From Xanthomonas sp. DAR 34887 (GTDB lineage Bacteria > Pseudomonadota > Gammaproteobacteria > Xanthomonadales > Xanthomonadaceae), in the NCBI RefSeq assembly GCF_041245805.1, contig NZ_CP162490.1, forward strand, positions 5,123,001 through 5,187,000: a DNA stretch of 64,000 bases, written 5' to 3'. The notes beneath the pieces were generated by a model. The model made no database searches and was not told where the DNA came from. It was given only the letters and a program-made list of their open reading frames with translations. How positions within the stretch are numbered: position 1 is the first letter of the stretch; every line of letters starts with the position of its first letter. Below are positions 26,711-36,764 of the stretch, piece after piece. A program made the position numbers and the translations under genes.

Positions 26711-28147
26711 TCAGCGCAGCAGCAGATCGATCAGGCGCGCGATCTTCGTGTAGGGCGGCTTCAGCCAGTCGCTGGCGGCCCAGCGCGACTGCCACAGGAT
26801 CGGCAGCGCCTTGCTGAAGGCGTCGAAGCCGGCGCGGCCGTGGTAGGCGCCCATCCCGCTGGGGCCGATGCCGCCGAACGGCAGCGCATTGGCGGCGAAG
26901 TGCAGCAGGCTGTCGTTGACGGTGACGCCGCCGGCGACGGTGGCGTGCAGGATCGCCTCCACCTGCGCGCGGTCGTGGCTGAAGGGATACAGCGCCAGCG
27001 GCCGGTCGCGGCCGTTGACCATCGCGATCGCCTCGTCCAGCGTGCGGTAGCTGCGCAACGGCAGGATCGGACCGAAGATCTCGTCCTGCATCAGCAGCGC
27101 ATCGTCGCCGGGCTGCAGCACCACGGTCGGCACGATCAGGCGCTCGCGCTCGGCGCGCTCGGGTTCGACGCTGGCCAGTTCGACGACGTCCAGGCCCCGC
27201 GCGCGCGCATCGTCCAGATAGCCGCGCAGGCGCCGGTACTGGCCCTCGTTGACGATGCGGGTGTAGTCGTCGGCCGCGGCGAAGTCGCCGTAGCGCGCCA
27301 GCACCTGCGCGCGCAGCGCCTGCACCAGCGCCGCGCTGCGGCCGGCATCGACCAGCACGTAGTCCGGCGCGATGCAGGTCTGCCCGGCGTTGAACCACTT
27401 GCCGGTGGCCAGGCGCGCGGCGGCCTGCTCCAGCGGGTAGTCGGCGCAGACGATGGCCGGCGACTTGCCGCCCAGCTCCAGGGTCAGCGGGGTCAGGTTC
27501 GGCGCCGCGGCGGCCATCACCTTGCGCCCGACCGCGGTGGAACCGGTGAACACCAGATGGTCCAGCGGCAGCGCGGCGAAGGCGCCGGCCACCTCGGCCC
27601 CGCCCAGCGCCACCGCCACCCGCTGCGGCGGGAACACCTCGGCCAACAGCGCGCGCAGGAACTGCGCGGTGCGCGGGGTGTGTTCGGACGGTTTCAGATA
27701 GACGTGGTTGCCGGCGGCGATGGCGGTGGCCAGCGGGATCAGCGCCAGGTTGACCGGATAGTTCCACGGCGCGATCACCCCGACCACGCCGACCGGCACC
27801 GGCCGCACCTCGGCGCGCGCCGGCCACAGCCGCCAACCGGCGCCGACGCGCTGCGGCCGCATCCAGCGCTTGAGGTGGCGCAACAGGTGATCGATTTCGC
27901 CGAGCACGGTCATGCCGTCGGCGAGCAGCGATTCGTGGCGCGAGCGATGGCCGAAATCGGCGGCGATGGCGTCGGCCATCTCCAGCAGGCGCCGCTTCAG
28001 CGCCGCGCGCAGGCGCAGCAGGTCGTCGCGGCGTTGCGCCCGGTCAGGCTTGGCCGCCTGCCAGGCCGCGCGCAGCCGCTGCAGGGTGGCGGGCAGCTCG
28101 GCGAGCGGCGTGTCGGCGGCGCTGGACGTCGGGTTGGAAATGGACAT
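26711..28147 (-). CDS. calB: Coniferyl aldehyde dehydrogenase family protein
   Basis: A 478-residue aldehyde dehydrogenase of the CalB-like group, oxidising aromatic or medium-chain aldehydes to acids with NAD(P). Visible landmarks are the cofactor-site APWNYPVNLALIPL, the FTGSTAVGRKV glycine loop, catalytic Glu in LELGGKSP, catalytic Cys in FNAGQTCIAPDYV and the EIFGPILPLRSY segment. The GPSGMGAYHGRAGFDAFS ending with a hydrophobic tail (LIDLLL) is typical of the coniferyl/fatty aldehyde branch. The length fits. The assignment to coniferyl aldehyde over other aromatic aldehydes is by family resemblance only; no lignin-degradation genes lie nearby. It is monocistronic. Confidence 0.8.
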   Translation of the reverse strand: MSISNPTSSAADTPLAELPATLQRLRAAWQAAKPDRAQRRDDLLRLRAALKRRLLEMADAIAADFGHRSRHESLLADGMTVLGEIDHLLRHLKRWMRPQRVGAGWRLWPARAEVRPVPVGVVGVIAPWNYPVNLALIPLATAIAAGNHVYLKPSEHTPRTAQFLRALLAEVFPPQRVAVALGGAEVAGAFAALPLDHLVFTGSTAVGRKVMAAAAPNLTPLTLELGGKSPAIVCADYPLEQAAARLATGKWFNAGQTCIAPDYVLVDAGRSAALVQALRAQVLARYGDFAAADDYTRIVNEGQYRRLRGYLDDARARGLDVVELASVEPERAERERLIVPTVVLQPGDDALLMQDEIFGPILPLRSYRTLDEAIAMVNGRDRPLALYPFSHDRAQVEAILHATVAGGVTVNDSLLHFAANALPFGGIGPSGMGAYHGRAGFDAFSKALPILWQSRWAASDWLKPPYTKIARLIDLLLR

Positions 28148-28272
28148 GGGCGCACTATACGATGCTGGTGGATGGCGCGATGCGGGCGACGCCTGACAGG
28201 CTGTGGTGTCGGCCGGCCATGGCAGCTATCCAGCCCTGGATCGTTTGCCGCGGGCACGTGAGGGTTTGCCGC

Positions 28273-28371
28273 GTCGCGACTGAAGTCGCTCCCACAACGA
28301 GCCGGTCGATGCGCTTCCCCCTGCTGCCGATCGGCAACGCCGCTCTTTGTGGGAGGGGCTTCAGCCCCGAC
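28273..28371. repeat. Pair of type II REPs
   Basis: GTCGCGACTGAAGTCGCTCCCAC (28273-28295) and GTGGGAGGGGCTTCAGCCCCGAC (28349-28371) face each other, 53 nt apart, in the 250-nt gap between calB and yjjG. Each has its own compensatory arm changes (CGACTTCAGTCG versus GGGCTTCAGCCC), so pairing within each REP is maintained. Confidence 0.85.
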
Positions 28372-28397
28372 GCGATAGCCTGCAGGTCTCCGCGTGG

Positions 28398-29081
28398 CTA
28401 CACCGTCTCTTCCAGCAACAACGCCTGTAGCTGCGCCAGCGTCGCCACTTCGTAATGCGGCACGATGCCCTCGGGCGCCGGCAGGCCATGCGCGTTGAAC
28501 CAGCAGGTATGCAGCCCCGCGGCCAGGCCGCCGGCGATGTCGGCGTGCGGGTTGTCGCCGACCATCAGCACCTGTGCGCGCGGCGGATCGCCCAGCTGCG
28601 CCAGCGCGTGCGCGAAGATGCCCGGATGCGGCTTGGCCACGCCGATCTGTTCGGAGATGGCGACCACTTCGAACCGGTCGTGCAGGCCGGTGCGCACCAG
28701 ACGCGCCTGCTGCAGCGCGCTGAAGCCATTGGTGACCAGCCCCAGCCGCGCGCGCCCGCGCAGCGCATCGAGCAGCGCCACCGCGCCGTCCAGCGGCGCG
28801 CACAGTTCCGCCATCGCCGCCAGGAACGCCTCATTCAAGGTCTCCGGTGCGATCTGCAGGCGTTGCCCCCAGGACGCGAAGCGACGTTGCTGCAATTGCC
28901 GTGCGCTGATCGTGCCGTTCTGGTACTCCACCCACAACGGCCGGTTGCACGCGGTGTAGTCGGCGTAGTCCTGCTCGGCGAAGGTCACGCCGTAACCGGC
29001 GAACATGCGCTGCAGGCCGGCGTAGGCATCGAAATGGAACAGCGTGTCGTCGGCGTCGAACAGGATCCAGCGGTAGCGCAT
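28398..29081 (-). CDS. yjjG: YjjG-type noncanonical pyrimidine nucleotidase
   Basis: A 227-residue HAD-superfamily phosphatase. Motif I is FDADDTLFHFDAY (nucleophile Asp9, Asp11), motif II GLVTNGFSALQQ, motif III GVAKPHPGIF and motif IV VMVGDNPHADIAGG, with the helical cap between I and II. The length and the TLFHFDAY variant match YjjG house-cleaning 5'-nucleotidases, which dephosphorylate dUMP, dTMP and damaged pyrimidine nucleotides in the cytoplasm. ATG 29081 was chosen over the longer frame because it begins right at the catalytic strand. A REP pair lies downstream. Confidence 0.85.
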   Translation of the reverse strand: MRYRWILFDADDTLFHFDAYAGLQRMFAGYGVTFAEQDYADYTACNRPLWVEYQNGTISARQLQQRRFASWGQRLQIAPETLNEAFLAAMAELCAPLDGAVALLDALRGRARLGLVTNGFSALQQARLVRTGLHDRFEVVAISEQIGVAKPHPGIFAHALAQLGDPPRAQVLMVGDNPHADIAGGLAAGLHTCWFNAHGLPAPEGIVPHYEVATLAQLQALLLEETV

Positions 29082-29164
29082 GCGGCGGCCTGAGTACGGG
29101 CAGGTCTGCATGGTAAGCGGTTGCCGGCATGGCCGCTTCCCTGCACGGCGCACGACGCAAACGA

Positions 29165-29189
29165 CGACGCCGGCGCAAGGCCGGCGTCG
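29165..29189 (-). terminator. Hairpin downstream of the MHS transporter gene
   Basis: CGACGCCGG (29165-29173) and CCGGCGTCG (29181-29189) form a 9-bp stem 35 nt past the transporter stop codon. Only a short T-rich stretch (CGTTTG) follows on the minus strand, so strength is uncertain. Confidence 0.6.
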
Positions 29190-29223
29190 CAGTGCCGGGA
29201 ATATCCCGGCGCAGGGGCAACCC

Positions 29224-30882
29224 TTACTTGGTGATGTCCACGTCCTTGGTCTCGCGCAGGAAGAACAGGCCGATGACGAAGGTCATCAACGCGATGCCGA
29301 TCGGGTACCACAGGCCGTAGTACATGTTGCCGGTCGCCGCGACCAGGGCGAAGGAAATGGTCGGCAGGAAGCCACCGAACCAGCCGTTGCCGATGTGGTA
29401 AGGCAGCGACATCGAGGTGTAGCGGATCCGGGTCGGGAACAGCTCGACCAGGTAGGCGGCGATCGGGCCGTAGACCATGGTCACGTAGATCACCAGGATC
29501 CACAGCAACAGCAGCGTCATCGGCTTGTTGATGCGCGCCGGGTCGGCCTTCTCCGGATAGCCGGCGACGGTCAGCGCGCCCTTCAGCTGCTTGCCGAACG
29601 CATCGGATTTTGCCTTGGCCTCGTCCTTGCCCAGTCCGGCCGCCTCGTAGGCGGGCACCTGGGTGCCGCCGATGCTGACCAGCGCCAGCGAACCCGCCGC
29701 GGCCGGCTTGATCTCGTAAGGCACGCCCGCCTTGGCCAACGCCGCGGCGGCGACGTCGCAGGAGTTGGTGAACTTGGCCTTGCCGATCGGATCGAACTGG
29801 AAGCTGCAGGTCGCCGGATCGGCGACCACCGTGGCCGGCGCGCTCTGCCGGGCTTCTTCGACCGCCGGATTGGCGAAGTGGGTCAGGCCCTTGAAGATCG
29901 GGAAATAGGTGATCGCCGCCAACAGGCAGCCGGCGAGGATGATCTTCTTGCGTCCGATCTTGTCCGACAGCCAGCCGAAGATCACGAAGAACGGCGTGGC
30001 CAGCGCCAGCGCCGCGGCGATCAGCAGGTTGGCGGTGGTGCCGTCGACCTTCAGCGTCTGGGTCAGGAAGAACAGCGAGTAGAACTGGCCGCCGTACCAG
30101 ACCACGGCCTGACCGGCGGTGGCGCCGAGCAGCACCAGCAGCATCAGGCGGAAGTTGCCGTCCTTGAGGCTGTCGCGGAACGGCTGCTTGGAGCCCTTGC
30201 CCTCGGACTTCATCTGCTGGAACAGCGGCGACTCGCTCAGCTGCATGCGGATCCACACCGACACGCCGAGCAGCACGATCGAGACCATGAACGGAATGCG
30301 CCAGCCCCAGTCTTCGAACACTTCGGTCCCCAGGCTCATGCGCGTGCCCAGGATCACCAGCAGCGACAGGAACAGGCCGAGCGTGGCGGTGGTCTGGATG
30401 AAGCTGGTGTACAGGCCGCGCTTGCCCGGCGGCGCATGCTCGGCCACGTAGGTTGCCGCGCCGCCGTACTCGCCGCCCAGCGCCAGGCCCTGCACCAGCC
30501 GCAGCACGATCAGGATGATCGGGGCGGCCATGCCGATGCTGGCGTAGTTGGGCAGGATGCCGACGATGAAGGTGGACAGGCCCATCAGCACGATGGTGAC
30601 CAGGAAGGTGTACTTGCGGCCGATGCGATCGCCCAGGCTGCCGAAGAACGCGGCGCCGAACGGGCGCACCGCGAAACCGGCGGCGAAGGCCAGCAGCGCG
30701 AAGATGAAGCCGGTGGTCTCGTTGACCCCGCTGAAGAACTGCTTGGCGATGATCGCGGCGAGCGAGCCGTAGAGATAGAAGTCGTACCACTCGAACACGG
30801 TGCCCAGGCTGGAGGCGAAGATCACCTTCTTGTGGCCCTTGGTCAGTGGCTGGCCCGACGGGTTGATGGCGGTGCTGGACAT
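29224..30882 (-). CDS. MFS transporter, metabolite:H+ symporter (MHS) family
   Basis: A 552-residue inner-membrane symporter. The MFS/MHS signatures are GSLGDRIGRKYT in loop 2-3, LRLVQGLALGGEYGGAATYVAEH after helix 4, and GWLSDKIGRKKI in loop 8-9. Relatives (KgtP, ProP, CitA, ShiA) import organic acids or betaine with protons. An unusual insertion of about 115 residues lies in the periplasmic loop between helices 9 and 10 (about 340-455), with a Cys pair (TCSFQFDP, NSCDVAA) that could form a disulfide. The dcaP porin gene lies immediately upstream on the same strand, so the pair probably moves one carboxylate across both membranes. acs is divergent, suggesting acetate or another short acid, but the substrate is inferred. 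ATG 30882 has a GGAGGGG site. Confidence 0.85.
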   Translation of the reverse strand: MSSTAINPSGQPLTKGHKKVIFASSLGTVFEWYDFYLYGSLAAIIAKQFFSGVNETTGFIFALLAFAAGFAVRPFGAAFFGSLGDRIGRKYTFLVTIVLMGLSTFIVGILPNYASIGMAAPIILIVLRLVQGLALGGEYGGAATYVAEHAPPGKRGLYTSFIQTTATLGLFLSLLVILGTRMSLGTEVFEDWGWRIPFMVSIVLLGVSVWIRMQLSESPLFQQMKSEGKGSKQPFRDSLKDGNFRLMLLVLLGATAGQAVVWYGGQFYSLFFLTQTLKVDGTTANLLIAAALALATPFFVIFGWLSDKIGRKKIILAGCLLAAITYFPIFKGLTHFANPAVEEARQSAPATVVADPATCSFQFDPIGKAKFTNSCDVAAAALAKAGVPYEIKPAAAGSLALVSIGGTQVPAYEAAGLGKDEAKAKSDAFGKQLKGALTVAGYPEKADPARINKPMTLLLLWILVIYVTMVYGPIAAYLVELFPTRIRYTSMSLPYHIGNGWFGGFLPTISFALVAATGNMYYGLWYPIGIALMTFVIGLFFLRETKDVDITK

Positions 30883-30972
30883 AGGAAGCTTCCCCTCCGA
30901 AGCGGGTGGTGTGGCGATGGTGGCGATGGGGTGGTCGGTGGCGCGGTCCGTCGCGGCTGGCATGGCGAGACC

Positions 30973-31012
30973 GCGGCGGCGCGGCGCGCCCTCCCGGGCG
31001 CCGCGCCGCCGC
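30973..31012 (-). terminator. Very strong hairpin after dcaP
   Basis: GCGGCGGCGCGGCG near 30973 pairs with CGCCGCGCCGCCGC ending 31012, extended by GCCC/GGGC around a CTCC loop, immediately after the porin stop codon. There is no T tract. It may act as an intra-operon attenuator or mRNA stabiliser, leaving more porin than transporter message. Confidence 0.65.
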
Positions 31013-31016
31013 AGCC

Positions 31017-32423
31017 TCAGAAGCTGTACTTGGTGGTGAACTGCAGGCGGGTGATGTCGCCCTTGGCGCCGCTTTCGATCTCGCGCTTGCCGTACATCAA
31101 CTCCGCGCCGACATCGACCTTGGGCATCGGCGTGTAGAAGATGTTGCCGCGGATGCTCTGCACGCTCTTGGTCACGCCCAGCCCGGTCAGCGCGGTGTCG
31201 TTGTCGTAGTCGCTGCGCGCGTAGATCAGGTTGGTGCGCAGCTTGGGCGAGAACGCATGGCGCCAGCCGATGTAGCCGGCGACCACGCCGACCGTGTCCA
31301 GGTCGCGGTCGGCCGCGTCGTAGACCGCGTTCTGGGCGATGCCCAGGCCGACGTAGCGGCCGATGCCTTCGCCGCCGCTGAGCTGGTAGAACAGGCTGTC
31401 GCTGTCGCTGGCCACCCACTTGCCGCCCAGGGTCAGGCCGCCGGAGACCTTGCTGGCGTCGGCACCGGTGGCGCGGTTGTCGACCTTCTGCTGGCCGAGC
31501 AGGCCGCCGATGCCGAAGCTGCCCCAGTCGCCCTTCCAGCCATAGCGCACGGTCAGGTCCGGCAGCGCGCCGCGGTCGGAGCTGGCGCTGGTGACCACGC
31601 CGGCCGCGCTGCGGTTGTAAATGGTGGTTTCCGGGTTCTCCAGGGCGACGCTGAAGCCGCCGTTGGTGTAGCGCACCTGCGCCTGGCGCACGAAGATCAC
31701 GCCGTCGGTGGGGCCGATGAAGTCGGCCGCTTCCGGCAGCGCCGCCGGGTCCATGAAGTTGGACCAGGTCTGGCCGGCCAGCCAGTGGTTCCAGTACATG
31801 TAGGCGTGGCGCAGGGTGGCGCCGTAGGTGTTGGTGGCGGTCTGGGTACCCAGCGAATTGCCGAAGAAATCCAGTTCCACCAGCGCACCGGCCTTGTTGC
31901 CGCCCTCGGTGACGCTGTCCACGCCGAAGTTGATCCGCGAGAACTTGGCGTGCGCGTTGTAGTCGGTGCCGGACTTGCTGCCGCCGACCGGGGTCTGCCC
32001 GGGCAGGTACAGCGCGCGGCCGGTGGCGTCGTCGGCGAGCTGGCCGTCGCCGGTGCGGGTGGCCAGGAAATCGGCCTTGATGAAGCCGCCGACCTTGAAC
32101 GTGGTGCCGGGCGCGGCGCCGGGGGTGATCGTGGTCACCTGGATCGGCGCCTTGCCGGCCGGCACCGCCGGTGCCGCGGCCTGGCTCGACTTCACTGCGG
32201 CGACTTCGCTCTGCGCCTGCGCGATCTGGCCCTGCTGCTGTTGCTGCGAGGACAGCAGCAGCTGGACCTGGCGCTCCAGCTCGGCCACGCGGGCTTCCAG
32301 CGCCTGTTCGCGCGCCGACGGGGTCTTGCCGCTCTGGGCGAAGGCCGCGCCCGGGGCGATCAGCGCGACGAACAGCGCGGCGGCCAACGGGCGCCGTGCC
32401 GAGGATGCGATGCGGTAGCTCAT
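31017..32423 (-). CDS. DcaP-family outer-membrane porin
   Basis: A 468-residue outer-membrane protein with a signal peptide (residues 1-29, ending AAFAQ). A coiled-coil follows (about 37-80, EQALEARVAELERQVQLLL then Gln-rich), then a beta-barrel ending in aromatic YSF. The FKVGGFIKADFLATRTGDG start of the barrel and the DFIGPTDGVIFVRQAQVRYT segment are characteristic of DcaP-like trimeric porins, which pass dicarboxylates and other anions. Its stop lies about 135 nt from the start of the MHS transporter gene on the same strand. It diverges from acs, with which it shares a 215-nt promoter region. The coiled-coil presumably reaches into the periplasm from the trimer. Confidence 0.88.
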   Translation of the reverse strand: MSYRIASSARRPLAAALFVALIAPGAAFAQSGKTPSAREQALEARVAELERQVQLLLSSQQQQQGQIAQAQSEVAAVKSSQAAAPAVPAGKAPIQVTTITPGAAPGTTFKVGGFIKADFLATRTGDGQLADDATGRALYLPGQTPVGGSKSGTDYNAHAKFSRINFGVDSVTEGGNKAGALVELDFFGNSLGTQTATNTYGATLRHAYMYWNHWLAGQTWSNFMDPAALPEAADFIGPTDGVIFVRQAQVRYTNGGFSVALENPETTIYNRSAAGVVTSASSDRGALPDLTVRYGWKGDWGSFGIGGLLGQQKVDNRATGADASKVSGGLTLGGKWVASDSDSLFYQLSGGEGIGRYVGLGIAQNAVYDAADRDLDTVGVVAGYIGWRHAFSPKLRTNLIYARSDYDNDTALTGLGVTKSVQSIRGNIFYTPMPKVDVGAELMYGKREIESGAKGDITRLQFTTKYSF

Positions 32424-32638
32424 TACTCCCTCCCGAATAATGGATGTCCGCCGCGCGCAGGCACGGCTGTGTGCACAGTGCGCGCCGCGGTCGGCCGCGC
32501 CTATTGGCCATTAGTCGAACGGGGCGGCGTTTACGACCATCGTCTAAAGCCCGGCGCGTGCGCGCTTAACAGTGAATGCGGCAAACTGCGCCATGACGCG
32601 CCGCCGCATGCGGCGCCCCGTTCATTGCAGAGGGCACC
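32424..32638. promoter_or_regulatory. Divergent promoter region of dcaP and acs
   Basis: These 215 nt separate the divergent dcaP and acs start codons and must hold both promoters. Inverted stretches such as TGTGTGCACAGTGCGCGCC (32469-32487) and TATTGGCCATTA (32502-32513) are candidate operator sites. A ribosome site (AGAGGG) precedes acs. The expected activator is the LuxR-type regulator encoded after acs. Confidence 0.5.
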
Positions 32639-34582
<1,944 letters not shown>

Positions 34583-34590
34583 CGCGCGCC

Positions 34591-34706
34591 GGGATTCGGG
34601 AGTCGAGATTGGGGATTCGCCAAAGCGGCTCCCCTTCTCACTCTCACCCTCGCACGACGCCGCGCCCTTGCTGTTGCGAATCCCCAATCCCCAATCCCGA
34701 ATCCCC
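34591..34706. repeat. Inverted GGGATTCGGG/GGGGATTCGC repeat between acs and the response regulator
   Basis: The arm at 34591-34620 (GGGATTCGGGAGTCGAGATTGGGGATTCGC) is answered by GCGAATCCCCAATCCCCAATCCCGAATCCCC at 34676-34706, so the 116 nt can fold into a long imperfect hairpin. A related single arm (GGGATTGGGGAGTCGGGATTGGGGATT) follows mntP near 36691-36718. In the transcript it would separate acs from the regulator and may terminate or process the message. Confidence 0.8.
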
Positions 34707-34711
34707 GCGCC

Positions 34712-35377
34712 ATGCCCACCCTGCTGATCGCCGACGACCACCCCCTGTTCCGCGAGGCGCTGCGCGGGGCGGTGCAGCGGGTGATGCCGGGGGTGCAGCT
34801 GTACGAGGCCGACAGCGTCGAGGCGCTGTATGCGCTGGCCGACCATCACGCCGATGCGGACCTGCTGCTGATGGATCTCAACATGCCCGGCGCGCAGGGC
34901 TTCAGCGCGCTGGTGCACATGCGCGCGCTGCATCCGCAGTTGCCGGTGGTGGTGGTGTCCGCGCGTGAGGAACCGACGGTGATGCGCCGCGCGCTGGACC
35001 ATGGCGCGTTCGGCTTCATTCCCAAGTCGGCCGACTCGGACACCATCGGCCTGGCGCTGAGCACGGTGCTGGACGGCGAGCGCTGGGCGCCGCCGCAAGC
35101 GCACGACCTGCCGCCCACCGACCGCGCCGAACGCGAGGTCGGTCAGCGCCTGCGCGAACTGACCCCGCAGCAGTTCCGCGTGCTGCAGATGCTCGGCGCC
35201 GGCCGCCTCAACAAGCAGATCGCCTACGACCTGGGCGTGTCCGAAGCCACCATCAAGGCCCACGTCACCGCGATCCTGCGCAAGCTCGGCGTCACCAACC
35301 GCACCCAGGCGGTGCTGATGGCCGGCAAGCTGGCCATCGACAGCGACGCCATCGTGCTGCCGCTGGAAGAGGATTGA
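34712..35377 (+). CDS. LuxR-type response regulator, CrbR-like
   Basis: A 221-residue NarL/FixJ response regulator. The receiver domain (residues 1-120) has the acidic pair Asp8-Asp9, phospho-acceptor Asp55 in LLLMDLNMPG, VVVSAREE (Ser/Thr position) and Lys in IPKSAD. A C-terminal LuxR helix-turn-helix (about 148-210: LTPQQFRVLQMLGAGRLNKQIAYDLGVSEATIKAHV) follows. Its position directly after acs, with an SLC5-type sensor kinase elsewhere in the window, matches CrbR/ErdR-type regulators that activate acs during acetate use. No kinase gene is adjacent. Pairing with the kinase at 43674 is inferred from family architecture. Confidence 0.88.
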   Translation: MPTLLIADDHPLFREALRGAVQRVMPGVQLYEADSVEALYALADHHADADLLLMDLNMPGAQGFSALVHMRALHPQLPVVVVSAREEPTVMRRALDHGAFGFIPKSADSDTIGLALSTVLDGERWAPPQAHDLPPTDRAEREVGQRLRELTPQQFRVLQMLGAGRLNKQIAYDLGVSEATIKAHVTAILRKLGVTNRTQAVLMAGKLAIDSDAIVLPLEED

Positions 35378-35860
35378 GCGCGCGGCGTCCTGGCGAATGC
35401 GTGCGCCAGGGTTCACCGTGACGTGGCATGACCTGATCGTTGCGCGCGAGGTTGGCGCGGCGCCACGTGTAAGCGGGGGTTCGAGCGCGACCGATGTTTG
35501 CGTATCGCGGCATTCGCGAGTGCCCTCCTCCAGGCTGTAGCTGCGCCTGAAGGTTTCGGTCGCGGCTGAAGCCGCTCCTACAGCAACAGGAGCTTGTGGC
35601 GCGTTCGCCGGGTGCACTGTGGGAGGGACTTCAGTCCCGACGCGGTCCGGTTGCGCCGCCTCGACCGCTTCGCTTGTCGCGACTGAAGTCGCTCCCACAC
35701 GAAGCTTGCGGCTTACGCGCAGGTGCACTGCATGAGCGGTTTCAGCCACGACCGCTGTTCGCGCGCCGCAGGCCATCGCTGCACACCCAGGTGCTTGCTG
35801 TTACCCCATCGAATCGACGTCGGTGCCGATGCCACAGCGCCGCCGCCATCCGCGCATATA
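35378..35860. repeat. REP-rich intergenic region
   Basis: No gene is supportable. The region holds a type I REP at 35559-35581 (GTCGCGGCTGAAGCCGCTCCTAC), type II REPs at 35619-35641 and 35676-35698 in opposite orientations, and a decayed REP (GAGCGGTTTCAGCCACGAC) near 35736-35754. Mixed types and decay suggest repeated insertion at this spot. Confidence 0.8.
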
Positions 35861-35941
35861 GCTTTTGCTAAGAAAAAAAGCTGCAGGCTCGCGTGCGTTC
35901 GAAGCGTATTCGCCGGCATTTGCCGCTGTTAGACTGCGCGT

Positions 35942-36050
35942 CCCCTTGGGGAGTAGCCTGCTGTCCGGCGTGTCCGGACAGCGCCCGCATCAACACACTC
36001 GGCCGTTGCGCCGTGGTGCGGGCAGCCATCTCGGTTGGCGAGACCAGCGG
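35942..36050 (+). ncRNA. yybP-ykoY manganese riboswitch upstream of mntP
   Basis: The class consensus is visible: CCTTGGGGAGTAGCC at the 5' side (35944-35958), a variable GC stem, the core CCCGCATCAACACACTCGG (35984-36002), a further hairpin, and the 3' closing CCATCTCGGTTGGCGAGACC (36026-36045). Such RNAs bind Mn2+ between two junction loops and switch on Mn export genes. It lies 69 nt upstream of mntP, exactly the expected target, and the intervening GC-rich stem region probably forms the expression platform. Confidence 0.85.
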
Positions 36051-36118
36051 CGAGCTTGCGCGGCGAAAGCCGGGCGCGCGCGCTCGTCGTTCGTCTTCTG
36101 CCCCGGCGCGGTCCCCCC

Positions 36119-36685
36119 ATGTCGTTTCTTTCGATTCTGTTGCTCGGCATCGCCATGTCCACCGACGCCTTCGCCGCGGCGGTCGGCAAGGGCGCGGCGA
36201 TGCGCAAACCGCTGTGGCGCGACGCGCTGCGCGCCGGCCTGATCTTCGGCTGCATCGAGGCGCTGACCCCCGTGCTGGGCTGGGTGCTGGGCCAGGCCGC
36301 GGCCAAGTACGTGGTCGCGTTCGACCACTGGATCGCGTTCGGCCTGCTCGGCGCGCTCGGCGTGCACATGATCGTCGCCGGACTCAAGCCCGAGGCGCCC
36401 GAAGACGGCGACGCGGCGCCCAAGCGCCACGGCTTCTGGAGCCTGGCCGCGACCGGCCTGGCCACCAGCATCGACGCGATGGCGGTCGGCGTCGGCCTGG
36501 CCTTCCTCGACGTCAACATCGTCGAGGTCGCGGTGGTCATCGGCCTGTGCACGCTGACCATGGTGACCTTAGGAATCATGCTCGGCCGCGCGCTCGGCAC
36601 CCTGGCCGGCAAGCGCGCGGAGATCGTCGGCGGCGCGCTGCTGATCGCGATCGGCAGCACCATCCTGTACGAGCATCTGCATTGA
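36119..36685 (+). CDS. mntP: Manganese efflux pump MntP
   Basis: A 188-residue inner-membrane protein with six predicted helices in two repeats. Each repeat carries the family's charged motif: LGIAMSTDAFAAAVGKG (residues 8-24) and LATSIDAMAVGVGLAF (about 116-131), the Asp residues of which are needed for Mn2+ transport. A hydrophilic loop (EAPEDGDAAPKRHGF) links the halves. It exports excess Mn2+. The start at 36119 fits the family N-terminus MSFLSILLLGIAMSTDAF; the frame is open upstream through the riboswitch region, which argues against longer starts. Control by the yybP-ykoY riboswitch is strongly suggested. Confidence 0.93.
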   Translation: MSFLSILLLGIAMSTDAFAAAVGKGAAMRKPLWRDALRAGLIFGCIEALTPVLGWVLGQAAAKYVVAFDHWIAFGLLGALGVHMIVAGLKPEAPEDGDAAPKRHGFWSLAATGLATSIDAMAVGVGLAFLDVNIVEVAVVIGLCTLTMVTLGIMLGRALGTLAGKRAEIVGGALLIAIGSTILYEHLH

Positions 36686-36688
36686 GGC

Positions 36689-36722
36689 TGGGATTGGGGA
36701 GTCGGGATTGGGGATTGGGAGA
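36689..36722. repeat. Single copy of the GGGATTGGGGATT repeat after mntP
   Basis: CTGGGATTGGGGAGTCGGG and GATTGGGGATTGGGAG follow the mntP stop codon within 5 nt. This is one arm of the inverted repeat seen between acs and the response regulator (34591-34706). Here no opposite arm is visible. Confidence 0.7.
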
Positions 36723-36764
36723 GGCGCACCGCCATCGCCGACGGGATACTGGATTCGCCCTAAG

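Noticed and set aside
29080..31137. A 685-codon plus-strand open frame
   Set aside because: It is antisense to the MHS transporter and part of the porin. It has no recognisable motifs.
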